Source: Methylobacterium sp. NMS14P (GTDB lineage: Bacteria > Pseudomonadota > Alphaproteobacteria > Rhizobiales > Beijerinckiaceae). From it: a stretch of DNA of 64,000 nt. A program made the translations under genes and the position numbers. The stretch lies in assembly GCF_028583545.1 (NCBI RefSeq), contig NZ_CP087106.1, positions 3,084,501 to 3,148,500 of the forward strand, read 5' to 3'. Below are positions 54,472 to 63,748 of the stretch, piece after piece. The stretch's first letter is position 1. Each line of letters starts with the position of its first letter. The notes under the pieces are model-generated. The model was not told the DNA's origin. It saw only the letters and a program-made list of their open reading frames with translations, and did no database searches.

Positions 54472-56289
54472 TCACGGATCGGACGGCGCCAGATCGACGA
54501 TCCGGAGCTGGGCGCGCTCGGCGCCGCGCCAGCGGTCGCAGGATAGCGTCCCGGCCACGTGCATCTCCCGGCCGATCCCGTTCAGCAAGGCCAGGCCGAG
54601 CGGTCGTTCGGACGCGCGGAAGCAGATCGCGCCGACCACCTGCCCGTCGCGGCTGCGCAGTCGGGCCCTGACATGGTTCGAGCCGACCACGCCGGCGTCG
54701 ACGAGGCGATGCCGGCCCAGCGCGAAGAGCGGCTCGGGCGCCCCCTGGCCGAACGGTCCGGCCTGCTGCAGCAGCCGGACCGTCTCCGCGGTGGCGCCGC
54801 CGGCGCTGAGGCCGCCGTCGATCAGCAAGGCGTCGGCCGCCCGGGCCACCGCGACGCTCGCCCCGAGCAGCATGGCGAGATGCGCCTCGAAGCGCGGGAT
54901 GTCGTCGGCCCGCACGGTCACGCCGGCCGCCATGGCATGGCCGCCGCCCTTGCTGGCGAGCCGCGCCTCGACGCAGGCGCGGACCGCGAGCCCGAGATCC
55001 GCGCCCGGGATCGAGCGACCCGAACCCGTGGCGGTCCCGTCCGGGCGGATCGCGAACGCGAAGGCCGGGCGGTTGAAGCGCTCCTTCAACCGCGAGGCGA
55101 TGAGGCCGACGATGCCGGGATGCCACTCGGCGCTGGCGGTCACCAGCACGGTGCGGGCCGGATCGAGCGTCAGGACCCGGTCCATCTCGGCCTCGGCCTC
55201 CAGGACGGCCTGCGCCTCGATCGCCTGACGCTCGCGGTTGAGGCGGTCGAGGTCTGCGGCGATCCGGGCCGCCTCGCCCGGGTCCGCCGTGGTCAGCAGG
55301 CGGGCGCCCAGCGCCGCGTCGCCGATGCGCCCGCCGGCATTGATGCGCGGCCCGAGCACGAAGCCGAGATGCCACGCTTCCGGCGGCTCGCCGAGCGAGG
55401 CCGCGTCCAGCAGCGCCGCGAGCCCGGTGCGGCCGCGATGGCGCATCACCGTGAGCCCCTGGATCACGAACGCTCGGTTGAGGCCCGTGAGGGGCACGAC
55501 GTCGGCGACGGTCGCCAGCGCCACGAGGTCGAGGGCGTCGGTGAGCTGCGGCTCGGGTCGGTGGGCGCCGAAGAAGCCGTCCTGCCGCAGGGCGCGATTC
55601 AGCGCGACCAGGGTCAGGAAGACGATACCGGCGGCGCAGAGATGGCCGAGGCCCGAGAGGTCGTCGAGGCGGTTCGGGTTGACCACGGCGCGGGCCGGCG
55701 GGAGCACCTCGGAGGCGGCATGGTGGTCGAGGACGATGACGTCGAGGCCGGATTTCTCGGCCTCCTCCAGGGGCGCGTGACCGCTCGTCCCGCAATCGAC
55801 GCAGACGAGGAGCGTCGCGCCCTCCGCCGCCAGCGCGGTGATCGCCGCGACGTTGGGGCCGTAGCCCTCGGTGATCCGGTCGGGGATGTGGATGGGCGCG
55901 CGCAGTCCCAGCTTGCGGAGGTAGCCGGCGAGCAGCGCCGCGCTCGCGGCGCCGTCGACATCGTAATCGCCGAACACCGCCACCGTCTCCCCGCGCTTCA
56001 CGGCCCGGACGAGGCGTCGAACGGCCGCCTCCATGTCGAGCAGCGTGTCCGGATCCGGCATCAGGTCCCGCAGCCGCGGCGCGAGGTGGCGGGGTGCCGC
56101 CTCGGGGACGATACCGCGTCCCGCCAGCACCCGGGCCAGCAGCTCCGGGAGACCGTGAGCCTGGACCATCTTGGCGATGTGATTCTGGACGGACGCGCCG
56201 CCGCAGCGCTCCTGCCAGCGCCGACCGGTCACGGAGGCGGCGACGCCGAGGAAGGGCGGCGGTTCGGCGAGGAGCGGAGCGGACGACAC
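54472..56289 (-). CDS. recJ: Single-stranded-DNA exonuclease RecJ
   Basis: A 605-residue protein from the GTG at 56287-56289; 27 further upstream residues in frame are not family-like. The DHH phosphoesterase motifs are FGDYDVDGAASAALL, LVCVDCGTSGHAPLEEA and VIVLDHHAASEVLP; DHHA1 and OB-type domains follow (SKGGGHAMAAGVTVRADDI). It degrades single-stranded DNA 5' to 3' in repair and recombination. A strong terminator for pntB lies just upstream of it. Confidence 0.95.
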   Translation of the reverse strand: MSSAPLLAEPPPFLGVAASVTGRRWQERCGGASVQNHIAKMVQAHGLPELLARVLAGRGIVPEAAPRHLAPRLRDLMPDPDTLLDMEAAVRRLVRAVKRGETVAVFGDYDVDGAASAALLAGYLRKLGLRAPIHIPDRITEGYGPNVAAITALAAEGATLLVCVDCGTSGHAPLEEAEKSGLDVIVLDHHAASEVLPPARAVVNPNRLDDLSGLGHLCAAGIVFLTLVALNRALRQDGFFGAHRPEPQLTDALDLVALATVADVVPLTGLNRAFVIQGLTVMRHRGRTGLAALLDAASLGEPPEAWHLGFVLGPRINAGGRIGDAALGARLLTTADPGEAARIAADLDRLNRERQAIEAQAVLEAEAEMDRVLTLDPARTVLVTASAEWHPGIVGLIASRLKERFNRPAFAFAIRPDGTATGSGRSIPGADLGLAVRACVEARLASKGGGHAMAAGVTVRADDIPRFEAHLAMLLGASVAVARAADALLIDGGLSAGGATAETVRLLQQAGPFGQGAPEPLFALGRHRLVDAGVVGSNHVRARLRSRDGQVVGAICFRASERPLGLALLNGIGREMHVAGTLSCDRWRGAERAQLRIVDLAPSDP

Positions 56290-56373
56290 GGGTGCCACCC
56301 TACACCGGGCGGTGCGGGGAATCTCGCGCCCCGCCGCAACAGCCACGGCGAACGCGACCCGCCACAACAAAAA

Positions 56374-56397
56374 GGGGCGGGCATCGCTGCCCGCCCC
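56374..56397 (-). terminator. Rho-independent terminator for the pnt operon
   Basis: A 10-base-pair perfect stem GGGGCGGGCA / TGCCCGCCCC with a four-base loop, with a run of As on the plus strand before it, i.e. TTTTTG after the stem on the minus strand. It lies 25 bases after the pntB stop. Confidence 0.88.
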
Positions 56398-56421
56398 TCG
56401 GATCTGCCGGAGACCCGGGTC

Positions 56422-57819
56422 TCAGAACGACTTCAGGATCTGGTCGACGACCTTTTTGGCGTCGCCGAACAGCATCATGGTGTTGTCGCGGAAGAACACC
56501 TCGTTCTCGACGCCCGCGTAGCCGGAGCCCATGCCGCGCTTGATGAACAGCACGGTCTTGGCCTTCTCGACGTCGAGGATCGGCATGCCGTAGATCGGCG
56601 ACGCCTTGTCGGTCTTGGCGGCCGGGTTGGTGACGTCGTTGGCGCCGATCACGAAGGCGACGTCCGCCTGCGGGAACTCGCCGTTGATGTCCTCCAGCTC
56701 GAAGACCTCGTCGTACGGCACGTTGGCCTCGGCCAGCAGCACGTTCATGTGGCCCGGCATGCGGCCCGCCACCGGATGGATGGCGTACTTCACGTCGACG
56801 CCCTCCTTCTTCAGCATGTCGGCCATCTCGCGCAGCGAATGCTGCGCCTGGGCGACCGCCATGCCGTAGCCCGGGACGATGATGACCCGCTCGGCGTTCT
56901 TCATGATGTAGGCCGCGTCGTCGGCCGAGCCCTGCTTCACGGGCCGGGTCTCCACTTGGCCGGTGCCCGCCGCGGCGGTGTCGCCGCCGAAGCCGCCGAG
57001 GATGACCGAGATGAACGATCGGTTCATCGCGTGGCACATGATGTACGACAGGATCGCGCCCGAGGAGCCCACCAGCGAGCCGGTGATGATCAGCGCGAGG
57101 TTCCCCAGGGTGAAGCCGATGCCGGCCGCCGCCCAGCCCGAGTAGGAGTTGAGCATCGACACGACCACCGGCATGTCGGCGCCGCCGATCGGGATGATGA
57201 TCAGGCCGCCGAGCACCAGAGAGGCGATGACGATCAGCCAGAAGATCGCCTTCGACTCGGTGCCGATGAACAGGGCGAGCAGCAGCACGAGGCCGGCGGC
57301 CAGCAGCGCGTTGATGAGATGGCGCTGCGGCAGCATGATCGGCTTGCCGGACATGCGACCGTCGAGCTTGGCGAAGGCGATCACCGAGCCGGTGAACGTG
57401 ATCGCGCCGATGGCGACGCCGAGACCCATCTCGAACAGCGACTGCTTGTGGAAGTGGCCGTTCTCGATGATGCCGAAGGCCTGCGGGGCATAGAGCGCAC
57501 CGGCCGCCACGAACACCGCCGCCAGACCGACCAGCGAGTGGAAGGCCGCGACGAGCTGCGGCATCGCAGTCATCGGCACGCGCTTGGCGATCACCGCGCC
57601 GGCGCCGCCGCCGATGCCGAGGCCCAGCAGCACGAGGATCCAGGCGCCGGCACCCGCGGGCGGGTGGCCGACGAGCGTCGTCAGGATGGCGAGCCCCATG
57701 CCGACCATGCCGTACAGGTTGCCCTGCCGGGACGTGGTGGGGTGCGAGAGCCCCCGCAGCGCCATGATGAACAGGACGCCGGCGACGATATAGAGAAGGG
57801 AGGAGACGTTCTCAGACAC
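56422..57819 (-). CDS. pntB: NAD(P) transhydrogenase subunit beta
   Basis: A 465-residue protein. The first 270 residues are membrane helices; the rest is the NADP-binding domain III (VIIVPGYGMAVAQAQHS, IHPVAGRMPGHMNVLLAEANVPYDEV, VIGANDVTNPAAKTDKASPIYGMPILDV, KRGMGSGYAGVENEVFF). It couples proton flow to hydride transfer from NADH to NADP. It lies four bases after the second alpha subunit gene and is last in a three-gene operon. Confidence 0.96.
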   Translation of the reverse strand: MSENVSSLLYIVAGVLFIMALRGLSHPTTSRQGNLYGMVGMGLAILTTLVGHPPAGAGAWILVLLGLGIGGGAGAVIAKRVPMTAMPQLVAAFHSLVGLAAVFVAAGALYAPQAFGIIENGHFHKQSLFEMGLGVAIGAITFTGSVIAFAKLDGRMSGKPIMLPQRHLINALLAAGLVLLLALFIGTESKAIFWLIVIASLVLGGLIIIPIGGADMPVVVSMLNSYSGWAAAGIGFTLGNLALIITGSLVGSSGAILSYIMCHAMNRSFISVILGGFGGDTAAAGTGQVETRPVKQGSADDAAYIMKNAERVIIVPGYGMAVAQAQHSLREMADMLKKEGVDVKYAIHPVAGRMPGHMNVLLAEANVPYDEVFELEDINGEFPQADVAFVIGANDVTNPAAKTDKASPIYGMPILDVEKAKTVLFIKRGMGSGYAGVENEVFFRDNTMMLFGDAKKVVDQILKSF

Positions 57820-57823
57820 CGGC

Positions 57824-58279
57824 TCAGCCCTTCTTCTTGTACATGCCGAGCATGCGCTGCGTGACGAGGAAGCCGCCGAAAATGTTCACGCTGGCGAGCA
57901 CGATGCCGATGAAGCCGAAGAACCGGGCGAGGCCCGTGCCCTTCTCGATCAGCGGAACGCCGACCGCCAGGATCGCGCCCACGATGATCACCGACGAGAT
58001 CGCGTTCGTGACCGACATGAGCGGGGTGTGCAGGGCCGGCGTCACCGACCAGACCACGTAGTATCCGACGAAGATCGCCAGCACGAAGATCGCGAGCCGG
58101 AACACCGTGGGATCGACCGCGCCGCCGGTGGCGGCGCTCAGCCCGTGGCCCATGCCGTCGGCGATGACCTGCGCCTGGTCGGCGGCGTTGCGCGCCACCG
58201 CGGCCGCCGCGCGCGCGGCGTCGGCCAGCACGCGGGCCTGATCGGCCGCCTGATCGGGAGGGACGATGACGTTTGCCAT
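57824..58279 (-). CDS. pntAB: NAD(P) transhydrogenase subunit alpha, membrane part
   Basis: A 151-residue protein. A cytoplasmic Ala-rich start is followed by membrane helices [49 protein letters not shown] and [31 protein letters not shown], the domain II part of the split alpha subunit as in Rhodospirillum. It lies 24 bases after pntAA. Confidence 0.95.
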   Translation of the reverse strand: MANVIVPPDQAADQARVLADAARAAAAVARNAADQAQVIADGMGHGLSAATGGAVDPTVFRLAIFVLAIFVGYYVVWSVTPALHTPLMSVTNAISSVIIVGAILAVGVPLIEKGTGLARFFGFIGIVLASVNIFGGFLVTQRMLGMYKKKG

Positions 58280-58303
58280 TCTGCTACTCCTCTCGGCCGG
58301 GCT

Positions 58304-59533
58304 TCACTGCGCGCCCGCCGGGGTGGCCGTACCGGACGCCTTGTTGGCCTCCGACTTGGCCAGCCCTACGGAGGCCGCTTCCGAGGCTGCGCCATCGGTC
58401 TTGGGCTGGAAGGACGCGTGGACGACCGAGCCGTCGCGGGTGAGGTTCGTGGCCTTCACCAGCTCGTCGTCCCAGTTGATGGCCAGCGCCTTCGACTCCT
58501 TGTCGATCAGGGTCTCGACGAAGGCGTAGAGGTTGCGGGCGTAGAGGCTCGACGACGTGGCGGCGAGCCGCCCCGGCACGTTGACGTGGCCGACGATCTT
58601 CACGCCGCGGTCGTTCGTCACGACCTCGCCGGCCTTGGCGCCGGCGACGTTGCCGCCGCGCTCCACCGCGAGGTCGACCAGCACCGAGCCCGGCTTCATC
58701 GACGCCACCATCTCCTCGGAGACGAGCTTCGGCGCCGGCCGGCCGGGGATCAGCGCGGTGGTGATGACGATGTCCTGCTTGGCGATGTGGCCCTTGACCA
58801 GCTCCGCCTGCTTCTTCTGGTACTCGGCCGACATCTCCTTGGCGTAACCGCCCGCGGTCTCGGCCTGCTTGAACTCGTCGTCCTCGACGGCGACGAACTT
58901 GGCGCCCAGCGATTCGACCTGCTCCTTGGTGGCGGGCCGGACGTCGGTGGCGGTGACGACCGCGCCGAGACGTCGGGCGGTCGCGATGGCCTGGAGGCCG
59001 GCCACGCCGACGCCCATGACGAAGACGCGGGCGGCCGGCACCGTGCCGGCGGCGGTCATCATCATCGGCATCGCCCGCCCGTACTCGGCGGCGCCGTCGA
59101 CGACCGCGCGATAGCCGGCGAGATTCGCCTGCGAGGACAGGACGTCCATCACCTGCGCGCGGGTGATGCGGGGCATCAGCTCCATGGCGAAGCCGTCGAC
59201 GCCGGCCTCGGCCATCGCCTTCAGGGCGTCCTCATTGCCGTAGGGGTCCATGATCGCGATCACGGTGGCACCGCGCTTCAACTGCGGCAGCTCCTCGGCG
59301 CTCGGGCGCCGGACCTTCAGGACGAGATCGGCATCCCGGGCGGCGTCGGCCGCGCTCCCGGCGATGCTGGCGCCGGCGGCCTCGTACTCGGCGTCCAGGA
59401 TGCCGGCCTTCTGGCCCGCACCGGACTGAACCACGACGTCGGCACCGAGAGTCTTGAACTTCTTGACGGTCTCAGGAACCGCGGCGACGCGCGGCTCCGC
59501 GGAGTCCGTCTCGGACAGCACAGCAATGCGCAT
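58304..59533 (-). CDS. pntAA: NAD(P) transhydrogenase subunit alpha, NAD-binding part
   Basis: A 409-residue soluble protein resembling alanine dehydrogenase: VLSETDSAEPRVAAVPETVKKFK, GADVVVQSGAG, VFVMGVGVAGLQAIATARRLGAVVTATDVRP and MKPGSVLVDLAVERGGN. It binds NADH and passes hydride to domain III. First gene of the pnt operon. The 207 bases upstream, before the subunit IV gene, contain two hairpins. Confidence 0.96.
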   Translation of the reverse strand: MRIAVLSETDSAEPRVAAVPETVKKFKTLGADVVVQSGAGQKAGILDAEYEAAGASIAGSAADAARDADLVLKVRRPSAEELPQLKRGATVIAIMDPYGNEDALKAMAEAGVDGFAMELMPRITRAQVMDVLSSQANLAGYRAVVDGAAEYGRAMPMMMTAAGTVPAARVFVMGVGVAGLQAIATARRLGAVVTATDVRPATKEQVESLGAKFVAVEDDEFKQAETAGGYAKEMSAEYQKKQAELVKGHIAKQDIVITTALIPGRPAPKLVSEEMVASMKPGSVLVDLAVERGGNVAGAKAGEVVTNDRGVKIVGHVNVPGRLAATSSSLYARNLYAFVETLIDKESKALAINWDDELVKATNLTRDGSVVHASFQPKTDGAASEAASVGLAKSEANKASGTATPAGAQ

Positions 59534-59673
59534 GCGAGGGTTCCCCTGGAAAAGCTCGGCCTTTCGAATGCGCGAACCGGCGCAGCTTTTCGAGAGGCGG
59601 ATCTACGATACCGCGTTCGATGCGGCCGGAATGTAACTTGTGCCCAATTTAATTGCCAACAATACGTCAGCGA

Positions 59674-59696
59674 CCCGCTCGGCGCTCGCGAGCGGG
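59674..59696 (-). terminator. Hairpin between the oxidase subunit IV gene and pntAA
   Basis: A perfect 8-base-pair stem CCCGCTCG / CGAGCGGG with a seven-base loop, about 45 bases after the subunit IV gene stop and upstream of pntAA. A second GC-rich dyad (GGCGGC ... GCCGCC) is adjacent. No T-run; an attenuator is possible. Confidence 0.3.
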
Positions 59697-59740
59697 CTGG
59701 TCATCCGCGGCGGCGCTTGCCGCCACCGCGCTCGGCCGTT

Positions 59741-60034
59741 TCAGGCGAAGAACAGGTACAGGACCAGGAGAATCCCGACGACCAGCGGGGCCTTCCACCC
59801 CACGGCCGGCGCGAGGGCGCCCACCGCGCCCGCGGCTCCCGAGGCGATCACGCCGACGATGGCCAGCAGCCACGCTTCGCGAATGCCGCCGATGGCGAGG
59901 GCCAGCACCCAGCAGATCACGACGCCGGTGGCGATTTCGACGAACCGGACGAATCCGCGATAGGTCTGCTCGTGAGTCTTCGCGTCCATCGCCGGGCTGT
60001 AGGTGTGCCCGGCCACCGTGTCACTCTCGGCCAT
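59741..60034 (-). CDS. aa3-type cytochrome c oxidase subunit IV-like protein with extra helices
   Basis: A 97-residue protein. The MDAKTHEQTYRGFVRFVEIATGVVICWVLALAIGG part matches the small aa3-oxidase subunit IV family, which has one helix. Here two more hydrophobic segments follow (AWLLAIVGVIASGAAGAVGALA, APLVVGILLVLYLFFA), so it is larger than usual. In many alphaproteobacteria this gene sits just before pntA, as here. It may be a membrane partner of the oxidase or of the transhydrogenase. Confidence 0.8.
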   Translation of the reverse strand: MAESDTVAGHTYSPAMDAKTHEQTYRGFVRFVEIATGVVICWVLALAIGGIREAWLLAIVGVIASGAAGAVGALAPAVGWKAPLVVGILLVLYLFFA

Positions 60035-60156
60035 CGTGCGCTCGTTTCCCTAAGACGCGACTTCTTGCGGTCGCGGTCGGATGTAGCTCAAGCGTTTACC
60101 TGCCGCAATCGGACGCACGCAAGTTGATCGCTCTCTCGGTGGATCTTCGCGCCGGC

Positions 60157-61518
60157 TCAGGCCGGTTTCGGCAGGTCCGCCTCGGCGAGCGCCCGGCCCT
60201 GACGCGTAGTGAGTTCATCCAGCGAGAAATGCTCGATCTCGGCCTCGAACAACCGATGGTAGTTGAGCTCCGATCTGAGGTGGAGGAACACGGCGCCGAG
60301 GCCCACGGCCGCGCGATCCATGAAGACGAATTCCTGCGGCACCGTCACGGGTCCGCGCTCCTTCAGCGCCTGATGGACCTGGAAGGCCTGCCGCCGGCCG
60401 TACTCCCCCGGCTTGACCCCGTCCGCGACGGTGCGGGTGCGGTCCTCAAGCAGCGGCCCGTAGATGAAGCGGGCCCAGATGTTCAGGATCTCGATCTTCT
60501 CCTTGTCGAGGTCCTTGAAGCCCCACACCTCGTAGGCGTGGACGATGCGGGCATCGTCGTTCTCCAGCAGGCCGCGATAGAGGTCCACGACGCCGCCGAC
60601 GAATCGCGGATGGAAGATCCGGACGCAGCCGTAATCCAGCAGGTTGATTCCCGCGGCCTCGCCGGCATCCGAGAACACCGTGTAGTTGCCGAGATGCGGG
60701 TCGCCGTGGATCACGGCCGCGCGGCTGAAGGGGTGCCACCACGCCTTGAACATCGCCTGAGCGATCCGGTTACGCACCTCGACGGGCTCGTCGGCGAAGC
60801 CCAGGATCTTGTCCCCGTCGAGCCAGCCGAGCGTGAGCAGGCGCTTCGTCGACAGCTCGGGAAGAACTCGCGGCACGCGCACCGCCGCGATGTCCTTCAG
60901 CACGGCCCCGTAGAGCGCCGCGTGCTTGGCCTCGCGCTCGTAGTCGAGTTCCTCGCGCACCCTGGCACCGATCTCCTTCGCGATCTCGCGCGTATCGAGC
61001 CACGAGTTCATCCGGCGGTGCAGCGCGAACGCGACCTCCAGCTGCTTGAGGTCGGCCTCCACGGCCGACTGCATGTCCGGATATTGCAGCTTGCAGGCGA
61101 GCCGTTCGCCGTCCTTGGTGGTCGCGCGGTGCACCTGGCCCAGCGAGGCCGCCGCCGCGGGCTTGAGGTCGAAGCTCCCGAAACGCGCCTGCCAGCCGGC
61201 GCCGAGTTCCGACTGCATGCGGCGCCGGACGAAGGCCGCGCCCATCGGCGGGGCGTCCGCCTGGAGCTTCTGCAACTCGGTGGCGTATTCCGGTGGGAGC
61301 AGGTCCGGGACGGTGGCCAGCAGCTGGGCCACCTTCATGATCGGGCCCTTCAGGCCGCCCAGGGCCTGCGCCAGGGCGGCGGCGTTGGTGGTGCCCTCCT
61401 TCCCGAACAGCCGCGCCATGGCCATCCGGGCGGCGACGCCGCCGACATTGGCGCCCACGCTGGCGTAGCGCCCGGCGCGGGCGGAGAAGCGGTTGGCTTC
61501 GCGGTCGGTCTCGGCCAT
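60157..61518 (-). CDS. ABC1/UbiB family kinase-like protein
   Basis: A 453-residue protein. The N-terminal QALGGLKGPIMKVAQLLATVPDLLPPEYATELQKLQADAPPM and KPAAAASLGQVHRATTKDGERLACKLQYPDM are the ABC1/ADCK signature (KxGQ and Ala-rich loop); kinase-like HGDPHLGNYTVF and LLDYGCVRIF follow. UbiB/ADCK proteins support ubiquinone biosynthesis, and other members have different roles. No ubi gene is adjacent, so I do not call it ubiB. Confidence 0.88.
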   Translation of the reverse strand: MAETDREANRFSARAGRYASVGANVGGVAARMAMARLFGKEGTTNAAALAQALGGLKGPIMKVAQLLATVPDLLPPEYATELQKLQADAPPMGAAFVRRRMQSELGAGWQARFGSFDLKPAAAASLGQVHRATTKDGERLACKLQYPDMQSAVEADLKQLEVAFALHRRMNSWLDTREIAKEIGARVREELDYEREAKHAALYGAVLKDIAAVRVPRVLPELSTKRLLTLGWLDGDKILGFADEPVEVRNRIAQAMFKAWWHPFSRAAVIHGDPHLGNYTVFSDAGEAAGINLLDYGCVRIFHPRFVGGVVDLYRGLLENDDARIVHAYEVWGFKDLDKEKIEILNIWARFIYGPLLEDRTRTVADGVKPGEYGRRQAFQVHQALKERGPVTVPQEFVFMDRAAVGLGAVFLHLRSELNYHRLFEAEIEHFSLDELTTRQGRALAEADLPKPA

Positions 61519-61627
61519 CTCTCGATCTGCTTGCCTGACGATGATCCGCAGATAAGCCGCCCCCGGCCGCGAACCAGGGGCGTGGGTCCCTGCGCCGCGG
61601 GCATCGGCCGAGCCCGCGGCACTCCGC

Positions 61628-63508
61628 TCAGCCCTGACCTTCCATGCCTTCCAGCTCGACGATCATGCTCTCGATCATCCCGAGCCCGATCTGCCAGAAG
61701 CCCGGATCCTTCGCGTCGAGACCGAACGGCGCGAGCAACTCGCCGTAGGGCTTCGAGCCGCCGGCCGAGAGCAGCGCGAAGTAGCGCTCCACGAAGCCGT
61801 CCTCCGCCCGGGCGTAGACGCCGTAGAGCGAGTTCACCAGGCAGTCGCCGAACGCGTAGGCGTAGACGTAGAACGGCGAGTGGATGAAGTGCGGGATGTA
61901 GGCCCAGAACGGCTCGTAGCCGGAATCCAGCGTGATCGCCGGACCGAGCGACTCCGCCTGGACGGACAGCCACAGCGCGTTGATCTGGTCGGTGGTCAGC
62001 TCGCCCTTGGCGCGGGCGAGATGGACCTTCCGCTCGAATGAGTAGAACGCGATCTGGCGCACCACGGTGTTGATCATGTCTTCGACCTTGGCGGCGAGCA
62101 TGGCCCGGCGCTGGGTCGTGTCGGTGGTGGCGGCGAGGAGCCGGCGGAAGGTCAGCATCTCGCCGAAGACGCTCGCCGTCTCGGCCAGCGTCAGGGGCGT
62201 CGGCGCCATCAGGGCGCCGTTCGGCCCGGCGAGCACCTGGTGGACGCCGTGGCCCAGCTCGTGCGCCAGCGTCATCACGTCCCGCGGCTTGCCCTGGTAG
62301 TTGACCAGCACGTAGGGGTGGACCGAGGGCACCGTCGGATGCGCGAAGGCGCCCGGCGCCTTTCCGGGACGGGTCGGCGCGTCAATCCAGCGCTCGTCGA
62401 AGAAGCGCCGCGCGATCCCCGCCATCTTCGGCGAGAACGCGTCGTAGGCGGACAGCACCGTGTCGCGGGCCTCCGTCCACGGGATCGTGCGCTGCTCGAC
62501 GCGGGGCAGCGGCGCGTTGCGGTCCCAGTAGGGCAGCGCCTCCTGCCCGAACCACTTCGCCTTGAGCGTGTAGTAGCGGTGGGACAGGCGGGGATAGGCC
62601 GCCCGCACGGCGTCGACGAGCGCTTCCACGACCTCGGGCTCGACCCGGTTCGACAGGTGGCGCGCGTCGGCCACGTCCTTGAACCCGCGCCAGCGGTCGC
62701 TGATCTCCTTGTCCTTCGCCAATGTGTTGGTGATGAGCGTGAACACCCGCAGCTGGCCGCGCAGGACCGCGCTGATCGCGCCGGCAGCCTCCCTGCGGAC
62801 CGCCCCGTCCGGATCCTGAAGCTTGTTCAGCGTCGGCTCCAGCGGCATCTCCTCGCCCTGCACGGTGAAGCGCAGCGAGGCGATCGTCTCGTTGAACAGC
62901 CGGTCCCACGCGGCGTTCGACGTGACCGACTTCTCGAGGAACAGCTTCTCGGTGCGGTCGTCGAGCTGGTGCGGCTTCTCCCGCCGCAGGTCCTCGATCC
63001 ACGGCGCGTAGTGGGCGAGCGGCCCCTCGGCCATCGCGGCGTTCAGCGCGGCGTCCTCGACGCGATTGAGCTCCAGAGCGAAGAACAGGAGATCCGCCGA
63101 GGCGCTGGTCAGCCGCTCGCGGGTGTCGCCGTAGAACTTGGCCCGCGCCTCGTCGGTGGTGTCGCCGGAATAGACGAGCCCGGCGAAGGACATGAGCTTG
63201 CCCAGCAGGTCCTCGATGCCCTCATAGGTCCGCACCGCCTCGGCCAGCCGCGCGGACGCGTCCGGGCCCGCGGCGAGCTCGGCGATGCGGCCGGCATAGG
63301 TCTCGGAGAAGCGGCGGCACTCCTCCTCGGCGCGGGTCATGTCGCCGGAGTATTTCGGATCATCGAGGCCGGAATAGAGATCCGTGAGGTCCCATTCCGG
63401 AAGATGGCCGAGGTCGGCAGCCTTCGCGGCGGCGCGCGCGGCACTCACGCCCTCCGGCAGGCGGACACTCACCGGCGAGGGGGTGTGGCTCGGCGTCATG
63501 GTGTGCAA
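61628..63508 (-). CDS. pepF: M3 family oligoendopeptidase
   Basis: A 626-residue protein. The zinc site HELGHGVHQ is in VMTLAHELGHGVHQVLAG, and the third ligand lies in TPLTLAETASVFGEM. The N-terminal part has the M3 oligopeptidase helical domain (WDLTDLYSGLDDPKYSGDM). Soluble zinc peptidases of this family cleave short peptides in the cytoplasm. The start at 63508 is the ATG directly preceded by AGAGG. It is isolated, and a response regulator gene is divergent from it. Confidence 0.93.
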   Translation of the reverse strand: MHTMTPSHTPSPVSVRLPEGVSAARAAAKAADLGHLPEWDLTDLYSGLDDPKYSGDMTRAEEECRRFSETYAGRIAELAAGPDASARLAEAVRTYEGIEDLLGKLMSFAGLVYSGDTTDEARAKFYGDTRERLTSASADLLFFALELNRVEDAALNAAMAEGPLAHYAPWIEDLRREKPHQLDDRTEKLFLEKSVTSNAAWDRLFNETIASLRFTVQGEEMPLEPTLNKLQDPDGAVRREAAGAISAVLRGQLRVFTLITNTLAKDKEISDRWRGFKDVADARHLSNRVEPEVVEALVDAVRAAYPRLSHRYYTLKAKWFGQEALPYWDRNAPLPRVEQRTIPWTEARDTVLSAYDAFSPKMAGIARRFFDERWIDAPTRPGKAPGAFAHPTVPSVHPYVLVNYQGKPRDVMTLAHELGHGVHQVLAGPNGALMAPTPLTLAETASVFGEMLTFRRLLAATTDTTQRRAMLAAKVEDMINTVVRQIAFYSFERKVHLARAKGELTTDQINALWLSVQAESLGPAITLDSGYEPFWAYIPHFIHSPFYVYAYAFGDCLVNSLYGVYARAEDGFVERYFALLSAGGSKPYGELLAPFGLDAKDPGFWQIGLGMIESMIVELEGMEGQG

Positions 63509-63617
63509 TCCTCTCCAAGGGCTCCGGCCCCGTACCCTGATATCGAGCGTGCCGCCACGCGTTCAACGCGGGCGGTTCGTCGGACCGGCGCGCGATCGGT
63601 GACGACGCGGTGCAAAC

Positions 63618-63640
63618 GTCGTTAAGCGGCACTTTACGAC
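63618..63640. promoter_or_regulatory. Imperfect inverted repeat in the pepF/response-regulator gap
   Basis: GTCGTTAA - seven bases - TTTACGAC, matching at seven of eight positions. It lies in the 240-base divergent region and may be an operator for the response regulator gene; no factor is implied. Confidence 0.3.
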
Positions 63641-63748
63641 TGTCGGTCACCCTACGGCTCGAAACGAAACAGTCGCCGAATCGGAGGCCGCGAACGGGTC
63701 GAGCCCGCGTCGCGTGTCCGGCCTTCGCGCGCCGTTCAGGGAGCCGCT

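Noticed and set aside
54559-57864. 1101-residue plus-strand open frame antisense to recJ and pntB
   Set aside because: It is Arg/Asp/His-rich and low in hydrophobic structure, and lies opposite two well-supported genes with complete family motifs. GC-rich codon bias alone produces such frames.
58028-60127. 699-residue plus-strand open frame over the pnt genes
   Set aside because: Shadow of pntAA and pntAB; no family motif and no ribosome site.
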